Shown in pieces: positions 27,460 through 34,974 of a DNA stretch of 64,000 nt. This DNA is from Bradyrhizobium sp. S69 (GTDB taxonomy: Bacteria; Pseudomonadota; Alphaproteobacteria; Rhizobiales; Xanthobacteraceae), in contig NZ_LMUK01000051.1 in assembly GCF_009766005.1 (NCBI RefSeq), forward strand, positions 124,001-188,000, written 5' to 3'. The notes below the pieces were generated by a model. The model saw only the letters and a program-made list of their open reading frames with translations. It did no database searches and was not told where the DNA came from. Positions within the stretch are counted from its first letter, which is position 1. Every line of letters starts with the position of its first letter. Made by a program: the position numbers and the translations under genes.

Positions 27460-28215
27460 TCAAACGGCTTCGTCAGAGGCCAACCGATGCTTCAAGATGG
27501 CGTGGGTCTGCGAACGCAGGATCTCTTTGAGCATCTGCAGCCGCTCGCCATAGAAATCCGGCCACCCAAGTAGAGCCAGGGAGCTGTCACGCCGGAGATG
27601 AAACGCGGCGAACTGGCCGATAATAGCGATGGTCTGCAGCTTCGTTCGCACATCGTCGGCCGCACGGCCGGTCGCGATCGAGACAAGACGGGTGCACTCC
27701 GATTGGATCTTGGCGTTCATGCTCTGCCGGAAGGCACTATTGCCGGGACTGCTTTCTTCTGTTTGACGCTGCGCGGCGGGCTGTGAAGAAACCCCTGTTT
27801 GGCTCTGCGCGATGAACCGTGACCAACCTTCCCCCTGCGCTGAGCCGAGAAGGAGATCCGCGAGGGTGTCGATGATATTGCATAGAGCGTCCACTGCCGC
27901 CGCGGCGTCATCCGGCTTGACGGCAGCCGCGACGGCATAGGCTGCTTCCAGCCTCTGGGAGATGTGGTCCGCAATGTACTGGCCACAGGCTTGGTGAAGT
28001 CCGTCTTTTCCGTCGAAATAGTATTGCAGCGCTGGCGGATTGACGCCGGCCTCGGTGGCGATTTGGCGGGTGGAGGCGCGTTCGTATCCGTTCTCCCCGA
28101 ATACCCGAAGAGCCGCCTCGATAATTCTCCGCCGAACCTCGTCGCCACGGGCATAGCCGCCTGCGGTGGGTCGCCGGCGAGGGCTTGCCTGCTCCATTCT
28201 GTCGCTCCTGCTCAC
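27460..28215 (-). CDS. TetR-family transcriptional regulator
   Basis: 251 residues. The N-terminal DNA-binding domain is IIEAALRVFGENGYERASTRQIATEAGVNPPALQYYFDGKDGL at about 30-72. The C-terminal region resembles the CecR (DUF1956) ligand-binding group. It is transcribed away from the DUF3313 lipoprotein gene; the palindrome GTATTCCAATTGGAATAC in the gap, with an additional ATGTATTCC half site at 28226-28234, is the likely operator for both genes. The ligand is unknown. A second possible start is the ATG at 28200. Confidence 0.88.
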   Translation of the reverse strand: MSRSDRMEQASPRRRPTAGGYARGDEVRRRIIEAALRVFGENGYERASTRQIATEAGVNPPALQYYFDGKDGLHQACGQYIADHISQRLEAAYAVAAAVKPDDAAAAVDALCNIIDTLADLLLGSAQGEGWSRFIAQSQTGVSSQPAAQRQTEESSPGNSAFRQSMNAKIQSECTRLVSIATGRAADDVRTKLQTIAIIGQFAAFHLRRDSSLALLGWPDFYGERLQMLKEILRSQTHAILKHRLASDEAV

Positions 28216-28224
28216 TAAACCGGA

Positions 28225-28281
28225 AATGTATTCCGCTTGACAAACATTTCAAATGCCCTCAATGTATTCCAATTGGAATAC
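28225..28281. promoter_or_regulatory. Putative TetR operator and divergent promoter
   Basis: A perfect 18-bp palindrome, GTATTCCAATTGGAATAC, spans 28264-28281. Its left half, AATGTATTCC, is also present at 28225-28234. TTGACA at 28237-28242 is a consensus -35 box reading toward the lipoprotein gene, so a bound repressor would cover its -10 and start region. No factor has been shown to bind it; the regulator is inferred from position. Confidence 0.6.
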
Positions 28282-28300
28282 TTTCAAAAAGGCCTTTCGG

Positions 28301-29143
28301 TTGCGCGTTCTGTCCCCGACAATTCCCGTTGTAGCAGTGTTCTTGTTGTCGGGATGCGCCACCGCCCCGATGACATCAGGAAGTTCGCTTTCATCCTACG
28401 ATGACTTGTCGACATCGGACGGCATGCTCACCAAATCACGCGTTCACGTGAACAAGGACAAGGTCCTCGCGGCGAAGACCATACGGATCATGCCCACTGC
28501 GTTTTTGCCGACAGCGTCGCCTGCGCTCTCGGACAACCAGCGCAAACTCGTCGCCAATACAGTCGACCGCGCATTGTGCATTGGCCTGAGTGAGCGGTTT
28601 CAGATTGTGGCGAGCGATACGTCTGCGGATCTGACGGTTCATGCGGTGGTGACCCATGCCGCAACCACAGATGAAATAGCCGCGGGCGCGTCTCAGGTAG
28701 CGGGCATTGCCCCGGCCGTTTTAGGAATACGGGCGCTGGTTCCCCGTATCCCGATCGGACTGGGCAGCCTGACGGTCGAAGCGGAGACGCAGAGCAGAGA
28801 AGGCAAACCACCGGCCTCCATGATATGGGCGCGTGGCGCTGATTCATTCACGAGTTCGCCCAGGGTCTCATCGGCCGGCGATGCCTACGATCTTGCTACG
28901 GCGTTCGGCAACGACTTCAGCCAGTTGCTGGTGACAGGCAGCAGCCCATTCGGGGCGATGCCGAGCGCGCCGTCGCTGCAAAAGATTAGCGCGTCGTTCG
29001 GCGGAAAGGCTAAATATGCCGCTTGCGAAGCGTTCGGGCGTGGTCCCGGCGTAACCGGGATGGTTGCGCAACGTGTCGGCATGCCGCCTGAATGGACCGA
29101 CGATGGAGCCGCGCCAGTGAATGGGCGCGGGCCGTCCGAATAG
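28301..29143 (+). CDS. DUF3313-family lipoprotein
   Basis: About 280 residues. From TTG 28301 the protein begins MRVLSPTIPVVAVFLLSGC, an ideal lipoprotein signal with lipobox LSGC. AAAAAGG lies 8 bases upstream. The ATGs at 28253 and 28262 would sit inside the presumed promoter and operator, so the later start is preferred. The mature protein fits DUF3313, an envelope family of unknown function: KVLAAKTIRIMPTAFLP, a SADLTVHAVVTHA strand, and the final DFSQLL. It is likely controlled by the divergent TetR regulator. Confidence 0.75.
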   Translation: MRVLSPTIPVVAVFLLSGCATAPMTSGSSLSSYDDLSTSDGMLTKSRVHVNKDKVLAAKTIRIMPTAFLPTASPALSDNQRKLVANTVDRALCIGLSERFQIVASDTSADLTVHAVVTHAATTDEIAAGASQVAGIAPAVLGIRALVPRIPIGLGSLTVEAETQSREGKPPASMIWARGADSFTSSPRVSSAGDAYDLATAFGNDFSQLLVTGSSPFGAMPSAPSLQKISASFGGKAKYAACEAFGRGPGVTGMVAQRVGMPPEWTDDGAAPVNGRGPSE

Positions 29144-29188
29144 TCATTTGCAGGCGCCTCTAGCCGGACGAGCCTATCGCCATCGCCC

Positions 29189-29460
29189 TCACCAGGTGTA
29201 GCGGATCCGTCCGGTGCCGGTTTACGATCGGAAAGTTCGCCATCGAACTTCGCCATCAGCGAGACGCCGTTGGCGAGCCGCCATTCGGCGCCCCGCTGAG
29301 CAGCGCGAGATCGTGCGACGGCGCCGCGCCGTTGACCACGAAACTCGCCACTGCGTCAGCCCGATGAAGCTCGTGGTGAACTCGGGATCACTGACCTCGT
29401 CATGCGCCCATGCGGCCTTATCGCCCGAAGGTGCATAACCTGAGGGGTTGCCGCTTTGGT
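29189..29460 (-). pseudogene. Decayed C-terminal end of an autotransporter beta-barrel
   Basis: Reading the minus strand through about three frame changes gives, in order, KAAWAHDEVSDPEFTTSFIG, then ASFVVNGAAPSHDLALLSG, then AEWRLANGVSLMAKFDGELSD and finally TGTGRIRYTW and a stop at 29189. This is the usual end of an autotransporter translocator domain, including the terminal aromatic residue for outer-membrane insertion. No single frame is intact, and nothing of the passenger remains in the window because the neighbouring sequence to the right is the next gene. Confidence 0.75.
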
Positions 29461-29501
29461 TGAATTGCGGAATCATGTCTCGGGAAATGGGGGGGACGGG
29501 C

Positions 29502-30533
29502 ATGTACCGGGGATTTGCACTTCTGTTTGCGCTTGCGGCCTTGATCGGCCTAACCGCCTTGCCGTCAGGGCAAGCGGCGCAGTTGAAGCATTTCAAGGTC
29601 GGCTCGTGGGACAGCGGTGCCTATTCCGACGATGGCCTGCGCAACAAGTTCAGCCACTGCGCCGGTTCGGCCAGTTACAAAAGCGGCGTCATCGTCACGC
29701 TGATCATCAACCGGCAATACAAATGGGGCGTCGCGTTTGCCAATCCGGCCTGGAAGCTGACACCGGGCGCCAACATCGATCTGGCCTATGTCGTCGACGG
29801 CGGTGAGGCGCGGGCGACAACCGCGAAAGCCGTATCCGCCAACCAGGCCCTGATCGGATTCGGCGACGACGGCGCGCGCTTCAAGGAATTCAGCCGCGGC
29901 AATCAGCTTCGCATTGCCGCCGCCAACCAGGTCTTTGCCTTCGACCTGACCGACACCGCAAAACTGCTGCCCGCGCTGCTCGACTGCGTCACGCAGCAGA
30001 TCAACCCAATCGCGGTGACGGCTTCCACGCCAACCGCGGCCGCGGCGCCGGCCCCACACAGCCCCGAACTGAGGGCGGAGGCGACCGTGATCGCCGCCAA
30101 TCTGTTGTCACAAGCCGGCATCAGCGGTTTCCGGATGGCAACGCCAGACGAGTTTCCGGAGTTGAAAGCCGACGCCGTCTGGGCTGCGCCCGACGTGATG
30201 GGCACCATCAACATCATGGCGGCGGCGGCGCCCAAGGACCTCGACAATATCAGGTCGATGGTGATCGGCAGCGAAGCCAAAGGCTGCAAGGGAATGTTCT
30301 TCTCGGGCTCCATCCCCGACGACGGCAAGGAACAACTGATCCGCGTGTTCACCACCTGCCAGGAGAAGGAGGCTCAGGCCACGATCTACACCCTCGCGGT
30401 GCCGCGCAAGGCCGGCGGCATCTATATCTTGCGAACCATGACGGCGGCCGGCGCGACGGTGCGATCGGAAAAGCCCGCCAAGGACGCCGACGCCGGTATC
30501 CGGAAGGCGGTGTTCACCGCCGTGCCGAAGTAA
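29502..30533 (+). CDS. Secreted protein of unknown function
   Basis: About 343 residues with a signal peptide (MYRGFALLFALAALIGLTALPSGQAAQ). Two parts are visible, joined by a Pro/Ala linker near residue 185: an N-terminal half with KVGSWDSGAYSDDGLRNKFSHCAGSASYKSGVIVTLIINRQYKWGVAFANPAW, and a C-terminal half with KGCKGMFFSGSIPDDGKEQLIRVFTTC. I do not recognise a named domain; proteins of this type are common in Bradyrhizobium. GGGGGGGACGGGC precedes the chosen ATG. The frame extends upstream to 29448 but without a better start. Confidence 0.7.
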   Translation: MYRGFALLFALAALIGLTALPSGQAAQLKHFKVGSWDSGAYSDDGLRNKFSHCAGSASYKSGVIVTLIINRQYKWGVAFANPAWKLTPGANIDLAYVVDGGEARATTAKAVSANQALIGFGDDGARFKEFSRGNQLRIAAANQVFAFDLTDTAKLLPALLDCVTQQINPIAVTASTPTAAAAPAPHSPELRAEATVIAANLLSQAGISGFRMATPDEFPELKADAVWAAPDVMGTINIMAAAAPKDLDNIRSMVIGSEAKGCKGMFFSGSIPDDGKEQLIRVFTTCQEKEAQATIYTLAVPRKAGGIYILRTMTAAGATVRSEKPAKDADAGIRKAVFTAVPK

Positions 30534-30632
30534 CGATGGGAATTTACGTGCCGGAAGGCTTAGAACGAGAAGGTTTGGAACGAATTGAGACGCGCCCCAT
30601 TGGTAAGATCAAACTCGCCAAAGGGAAAGCCG

Positions 30633-30953
30633 ATGAAACTCTCACCAATCGTTCTGGCCGCGGCGTTCGCTGTTTCCAGCTCTTTCGCATTTGCGCAAAG
30701 CGGTAGCAGCGCGGCGGGCTCGGCCGGCTCCAACACCGGCGGTTCGGTGGACTCCGGTGGCATGGGCAACAGCGCTACCGGTTACGACGGGAATGGCGCG
30801 GGAATGTCCACCAGCGGAATCGGCTCGGGCGCGCGAACGAATACCGAGATGAACTCCGGCAGCCGAAGCAATACCGGCGGCACCGACGTCAACACAAGCA
30901 CCACGCCTTCCGCCACCATTGGTTCAGGCAGCCCGTCAGGCACGTCACGCTAA
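30633..30953 (+). CDS. Small exported Gly/Ser/Thr-rich protein
   Basis: 106 residues. Residues 1-21 form a signal peptide (ending SFAFA-Q). The mature part is low complexity: Gly, Ser, Asn and Thr with repeated NTGG, GNSATG and SGSRSNTGG phrases. It should be unstructured in the periplasm or outside the cell. Function unknown. AAAGGGAAAGCCG gives a good ribosome site for ATG 30633; a longer frame from 30585 lacks one. Confidence 0.65.
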   Translation: MKLSPIVLAAAFAVSSSFAFAQSGSSAAGSAGSNTGGSVDSGGMGNSATGYDGNGAGMSTSGIGSGARTNTEMNSGSRSNTGGTDVNTSTTPSATIGSGSPSGTSR

Positions 30954-31016
30954 CCGAAGGCGAGCCGCTGGTTTTTCTTATCGGCGTCTAAAGTAATGAG
31001 TTAGAGGCTGGATGGT

Positions 31017-31058
31017 CCGCTATTCAGAACAAAATTGCGAACTCTTACACTGTTGAAA
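31017..31058. repeat. Short repeat, copy A
   Basis: Forty-two bases starting CGCTATTCAGAACAAAATTG align without gaps to copies at 34900-34941 and 49724-49765. This copy is just past the stop codon of the SWIM gene. Confidence 0.5.
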
Positions 31059-31063
31059 CGACT

Positions 31064-32071
31064 CTATGATTCTTGCCTCGACCGAGGCTGGGTTTCGGGC
31101 CGGGCGTTGAGTTGTGCTGCACCAATCGGTCGCGACTCTTTTTTCGCCGCGCCAGATCGAGTCGCCTTCTTGCTCTTCGACCGGGTCGGCCCTGCGAGGG
31201 GCCGGCTATTCTTCTTTTTGAATGCAGTCTTCTTCACAACCGGGATCTTGCTTTCTCCCGGCGTGCCCGTTGCGCGCGACGTGCCCGAGCGCAGACGCTG
31301 TTTCGGGACGGCGGGAACGGCAGCATCGGGAACAGCGGCCTCGGGAACAGTGGCCTCGGCCATGTCCAGCCCGAACAGCGCGGCGACGTCGCTGTTATCG
31401 AGGATGTTCGCCGCGCCGGGCGGCGCTTTCGTCAGCGCAAGATCCTGCCCGGCATGGGCGAGCAATTCGTTTTCGTCGACGCCGCGCAGCTTGAAAAGAA
31501 GTTGCGGCCGTTCGTCGAGCCTCGCGCCAACGCCATAGAGCGCCGCCGCGACGTGCTTGCACATCTTGGCCGAGTCGGGACAGTCGCAAGACAGCTTGAT
31601 TTCCTTAGGTGATGGAAACAGCCCGTCGCCCTGTTGACAGACCCGGTCCATCACGCCTTTGGCCAGGCGACCTTGAAGAAGCTCGACCACCGAGTTGATC
31701 TCTCCTGCGCAATCCCGACAGATGGCCTTCCAGCGCGCAGCCGTGACGGGCGCAACGGTGATCTTGATCTTGTAGAGCAAAGAACCCGCGACCATCGCCG
31801 CGACCTCGCCCTTGGCGATTTGCAGGTCAACCACTGAGCCGTTGCGAACATAGGTCCGGCCGCGCGGCATCCGGCTCTCGAAGTCGCTATAGCGCTCGAG
31901 GTTGGTGCACCAGGACTTGCCCCAGAAACTCTTTGCAATCGTGCGGCCCTCGATCGTCACCGGAGCGGCGGATTGCCCTCGCTTCTTGAGCTTCCTCAGT
32001 TCGCGCGCCGCCTGCCGCAGTCTCTCGGCCACCGGCACATAGGCGGGCCACTCATCATCATAATAGCTCAT
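31064..32071 (-). CDS. SWIM zinc-finger protein
   Basis: 335 residues. The SWIM finger LSCDCPDSAKMCKHVAAAL lies at about 159-178 (C-x-C...C-x-H). The N-terminal 130 residues (FWGKSWCTNLERYSDFESRMPRGRTYVRNGSVVDL) are a conserved companion domain of such proteins. The last 90 residues are a Lys/Ser/Pro-rich basic tail that could touch DNA or RNA. It starts 3 bases after the SNF2 helicase stop. This pairing is widespread in bacteria, and the two proteins presumably act together on nucleic acid, though the process is not established. Confidence 0.88.
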   Translation of the reverse strand: MSYYDDEWPAYVPVAERLRQAARELRKLKKRGQSAAPVTIEGRTIAKSFWGKSWCTNLERYSDFESRMPRGRTYVRNGSVVDLQIAKGEVAAMVAGSLLYKIKITVAPVTAARWKAICRDCAGEINSVVELLQGRLAKGVMDRVCQQGDGLFPSPKEIKLSCDCPDSAKMCKHVAAALYGVGARLDERPQLLFKLRGVDENELLAHAGQDLALTKAPPGAANILDNSDVAALFGLDMAEATVPEAAVPDAAVPAVPKQRLRSGTSRATGTPGESKIPVVKKTAFKKKNSRPLAGPTRSKSKKATRSGAAKKESRPIGAAQLNARPETQPRSRQES

Positions 32072-32074
32072 CCC

Positions 32075-34852
32075 TCAACCCTCCTTCGTCGCGGCGCTCA
32101 AGTCGAGAGCCACGAGCTTCAGCAGGTCTTCATCCTTCATCTCGGTCAACACCATTTCAGACCCGCCGCCCAGCAAATCTCCAGCAAGTTGCTGCTTCGA
32201 CTCGATCAGCTGATCGATCTTGTCCTCCACGGTGCCGCGGCAAACGAATTTGTGCACCAGCACATTCTTATTCTGCCCGATTCGAAACGCTCTGTCGGTA
32301 GCCTGATTTTCCACCGCCGGGTTCCACCAGCGGTCGAAATGCACGACATGCGAGGCCGCGGTCAAATTGAGCCCGGCGCCGCCGGCCTTGAGAGAGAGCA
32401 CGAAGAACGGAATGTTCTCGTCTTCCTGGAACTGGCGCACCAGGTCCTTGCGCTTCTTGATCTCGGTCTCGCCGTGCAGGACAAGCCCGGCCCGCCCGAA
32501 CAGGGAGCCTGCGAACGCGGCCAGCGGTGCCGTTGTTTCCCTGAACTGGGTGAAGATCAGAACTTTCTCCTGCCGGGCCGCGATCACCTCCAGGATGTCA
32601 CGCAGACGCGCGAACTTGCCGCTGTCTTCCTCCGCCCATGCGCCGTCGCCGAGCCACTGCGAGGGATGATTGCAGATCTGCTTCAGCCGCATCAGAAGCG
32701 CGAGGACCAGGCCCTTTCGCTGCATTCCATCGGCGTCTTCCAGCTGGCGCGCCAGTTCCTGAACCGCTTGCTGGTAGAGCGCGGCCTGCTTGCGGCTCAG
32801 GGAACAGAAGGCTTTCACTTCGGTCTTGTCGGGCAAGTCGGCAATGACGCTCTTGTCTGTTTTCAGGCGGCGCAGGATGTAGGGACGCACCAACTCGCGT
32901 AGCGGTTCATAGGGGTTGCGCGGTCGATCGGCGAGACCTTTGACAAAAGATGAAAACTGCTTCAGCGATCCCAGCAGCCCGGGATTGATGAAGTCGAAGA
33001 TCGACCACAGGTCGCTGAGCCGGTTCTCGATCGGCGTGCCGGTCAGTGCGATACGGGTATCGGCGCGAAGTTGCTTGACCGTTTTGGTCTGTTTGGCGGC
33101 GGGATTCTTGATGGCCTGGGCTTCGTCAAGCACCACCAATCGCCACGACGCGGTGCCGAGCCGGGGCGAACGCGCCAGAAAACCGTAGCTGGTGATGACC
33201 AAATCCACATCCGCCAGATGGCTCTCGTCCGCGCCCAGCATCTCCGCCGGCGCGGCCGAGGGATGGGCCACGGCCGTTTTGAGGCCGGGCGCAAATCGGG
33301 CGATCTCGGACACCCAGTTGGCGAGCAGCGAGGCCGGAGCTACCAGCAGGCATGGCTTCCGCTCGTGTGCCGCATGGCTCTTCAACACCAGCAGCAACGA
33401 CAAGATTTGGATGGTCTTGCCGAGCCCCATGTCGTCGGCAAGGCAGGCCCCAAGCCTGAGCTGGGTGAGCAAATAAAGCCATTGCACGCCCGCCAGCTGA
33501 TAAGGCCGCAATTGGGCCTGAAGCAATCGGCCGGGATCGATCCGTGCGAGTCCATCGGGGCGACGCAGCGCAGCCAACGTTTCCGCCAGCCAGGGACCGG
33601 CCACGGTCTGGCTCCAGTCGATATCCGCCTGCTCTCCGGGACCCGTGCCGGCTATGGCCGCCCCGGCCAGCATGCGCATCGCCTCGCCGAACGACAAACC
33701 GTCGGCGGCGGCACGCTGCTCGATCGCTTCAAACTTATCGAGTGTGCGGCGCAGACGTTCATGGTCGACCTGGACCCACTTGCCGCGGATCAGGGCCAAC
33801 CCGTCCGAATGGGCCAGAAGCCGCTTGATCTCAGCCGCCGAAAGTTTCTCCCCGTCGAGCGTCACATCCATCTGGAAGTCGAGCAGCGCATCCATTCCCA
33901 GTTTCGACGGTGCATTTTTCCCGACGGTTGCCTGTACTTTCGGACGCGCGGGGCGGTTCATCGGCCAGTTAGCCGGCATGCGCACGGCGATGCCGGCGCC
34001 CTCGAGCGCGGGCACGTCGTTGAGGAATTGCAGCGCGTGTTGCGGGCTCCAGCGCAACGGATGAAAGATCTCGCCGGCGTCGACCATGGCCTTCAACCAG
34101 GCGCAACCCTCGGCGGCGCGCTGGACCGGCAGCAGCAGCGACAGCAGCCGCTCACGATTCTTCGCGCCGGCATATTCCTGCAAGGCTCTGCCGAGCGGCA
34201 CATGCAGGGCTTTGGCCTGGGCCGAAAGCCGCGTGGTATAGGTGGCCAGGAATGCGAACGGCGCGGCCTCATCCTTCCTGTTCTCGGCAAGGTTGAAGTG
34301 CACGCGCCCGACCAGATTCCAGGCCGGATGGCGGCCCTGAAGGAACGCCTGCACCGGGAGCCTCGCAGCCGCCAGCTCCGCATCGAAGGCTGCGTCGATA
34401 CCGCGCCAAAGCTCGGCCAGCACCACCGTCGTCAGATATTCCGCGCCGGTCATCGGCGGGACCGCCGCGGCCATCCTGTCCAGCTCGCCGTCTAAAGGAA
34501 CCGGGACCGGCGGCTTGGTGCCGCCCTCCGCGACATCAGGCAGCGCGCAGAGCGCGGTGACGTAGTGAACCGCGAACTCCCGCCAGTACGACAGCACCGG
34601 AGGCAGAGCCGTCCCGACTTGGTCGGCGCCGAGGTACAACAATCCATGCCCGGGTCCGCGTGAGAACGCTTGCTCCAGCCGAACATCGGGCTGGGCCGCA
34701 AACGCTTCCTCGGCCTGCCGCAGGACCAGCGAGCCATGTGGGGTGAGAACCGGCGCAAGCATCATGATCGAGGCGCTCTCACGACCGCATGGAATGGAGA
34801 TGGAGACGTTGCCGGTTGGACCGAGCCCCGCAGTGTCGGCTTGCACCGGCAA
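32075..34852 (-). CDS. SNF2-family DEAD/DEAH helicase (bacterial SWI2/SNF2)
   Basis: 925 residues. The first 440 form the bacterial SNF2-associated region. The ATPase follows with Walker A DDMGLGKTIQ near 472, Walker B VVLDEAQAIKNP near 573, motif III ALTGTPIENRLSDLWSIFDFINPG near 597, then the second RecA lobe with SLKAGGAGLNLTAASHVVHFDRWWNPAVENQATDRAFRIGQ. All helicase motifs are present, so it should be an active double-strand DNA translocase. Partner: the SWIM protein encoded immediately downstream. No restriction or defence gene adjoins it. Confidence 0.92.
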   Translation of the reverse strand: MPVQADTAGLGPTGNVSISIPCGRESASIMMLAPVLTPHGSLVLRQAEEAFAAQPDVRLEQAFSRGPGHGLLYLGADQVGTALPPVLSYWREFAVHYVTALCALPDVAEGGTKPPVPVPLDGELDRMAAAVPPMTGAEYLTTVVLAELWRGIDAAFDAELAAARLPVQAFLQGRHPAWNLVGRVHFNLAENRKDEAAPFAFLATYTTRLSAQAKALHVPLGRALQEYAGAKNRERLLSLLLPVQRAAEGCAWLKAMVDAGEIFHPLRWSPQHALQFLNDVPALEGAGIAVRMPANWPMNRPARPKVQATVGKNAPSKLGMDALLDFQMDVTLDGEKLSAAEIKRLLAHSDGLALIRGKWVQVDHERLRRTLDKFEAIEQRAAADGLSFGEAMRMLAGAAIAGTGPGEQADIDWSQTVAGPWLAETLAALRRPDGLARIDPGRLLQAQLRPYQLAGVQWLYLLTQLRLGACLADDMGLGKTIQILSLLLVLKSHAAHERKPCLLVAPASLLANWVSEIARFAPGLKTAVAHPSAAPAEMLGADESHLADVDLVITSYGFLARSPRLGTASWRLVVLDEAQAIKNPAAKQTKTVKQLRADTRIALTGTPIENRLSDLWSIFDFINPGLLGSLKQFSSFVKGLADRPRNPYEPLRELVRPYILRRLKTDKSVIADLPDKTEVKAFCSLSRKQAALYQQAVQELARQLEDADGMQRKGLVLALLMRLKQICNHPSQWLGDGAWAEEDSGKFARLRDILEVIAARQEKVLIFTQFRETTAPLAAFAGSLFGRAGLVLHGETEIKKRKDLVRQFQEDENIPFFVLSLKAGGAGLNLTAASHVVHFDRWWNPAVENQATDRAFRIGQNKNVLVHKFVCRGTVEDKIDQLIESKQQLAGDLLGGGSEMVLTEMKDEDLLKLVALDLSAATKEG

Positions 34853-34899
34853 GGGTGCATTGTCCGCAACTTTATCCGAAGCAGCAGCAAAAATGGCGC

Positions 34900-34941
34900 G
34901 CTATTCAGAATAAAACTGTGAGCTCATATGTAATTGAAATT
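34900..34941. repeat. Short repeat, copy B
   Basis: Starts CGCTATTCAGAATAAAACTG and aligns to copies A and C. It lies 48 bases upstream of the SNF2 start, so copies A and B bracket the SNF2-SWIM pair in the same orientation. Confidence 0.5.
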
Positions 34942-34974
34942 GCTGTGTCATTTTAGTACGCCATTCGAAACCAG

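Noticed and set aside
29222..29596. 124-residue minus-strand open frame
   Set aside because: It covers part of the autotransporter remnant in one frame only and runs into the start of the next gene. It is better described as a pseudogene.
31017..31058. GAAC-N8-GAAC in repeat copies A and C as a possible alphaproteobacterial LexA box
   Set aside because: The known box is GTTC-N7-GTTC; here the spacer is 8 in both copies, copy B lacks the motif, and copies A and C lie after stop codons.
33071..34495. 474-residue open frame opposite the SNF2 helicase
   Set aside because: Same GC artefact; the sense strand has all helicase motifs.
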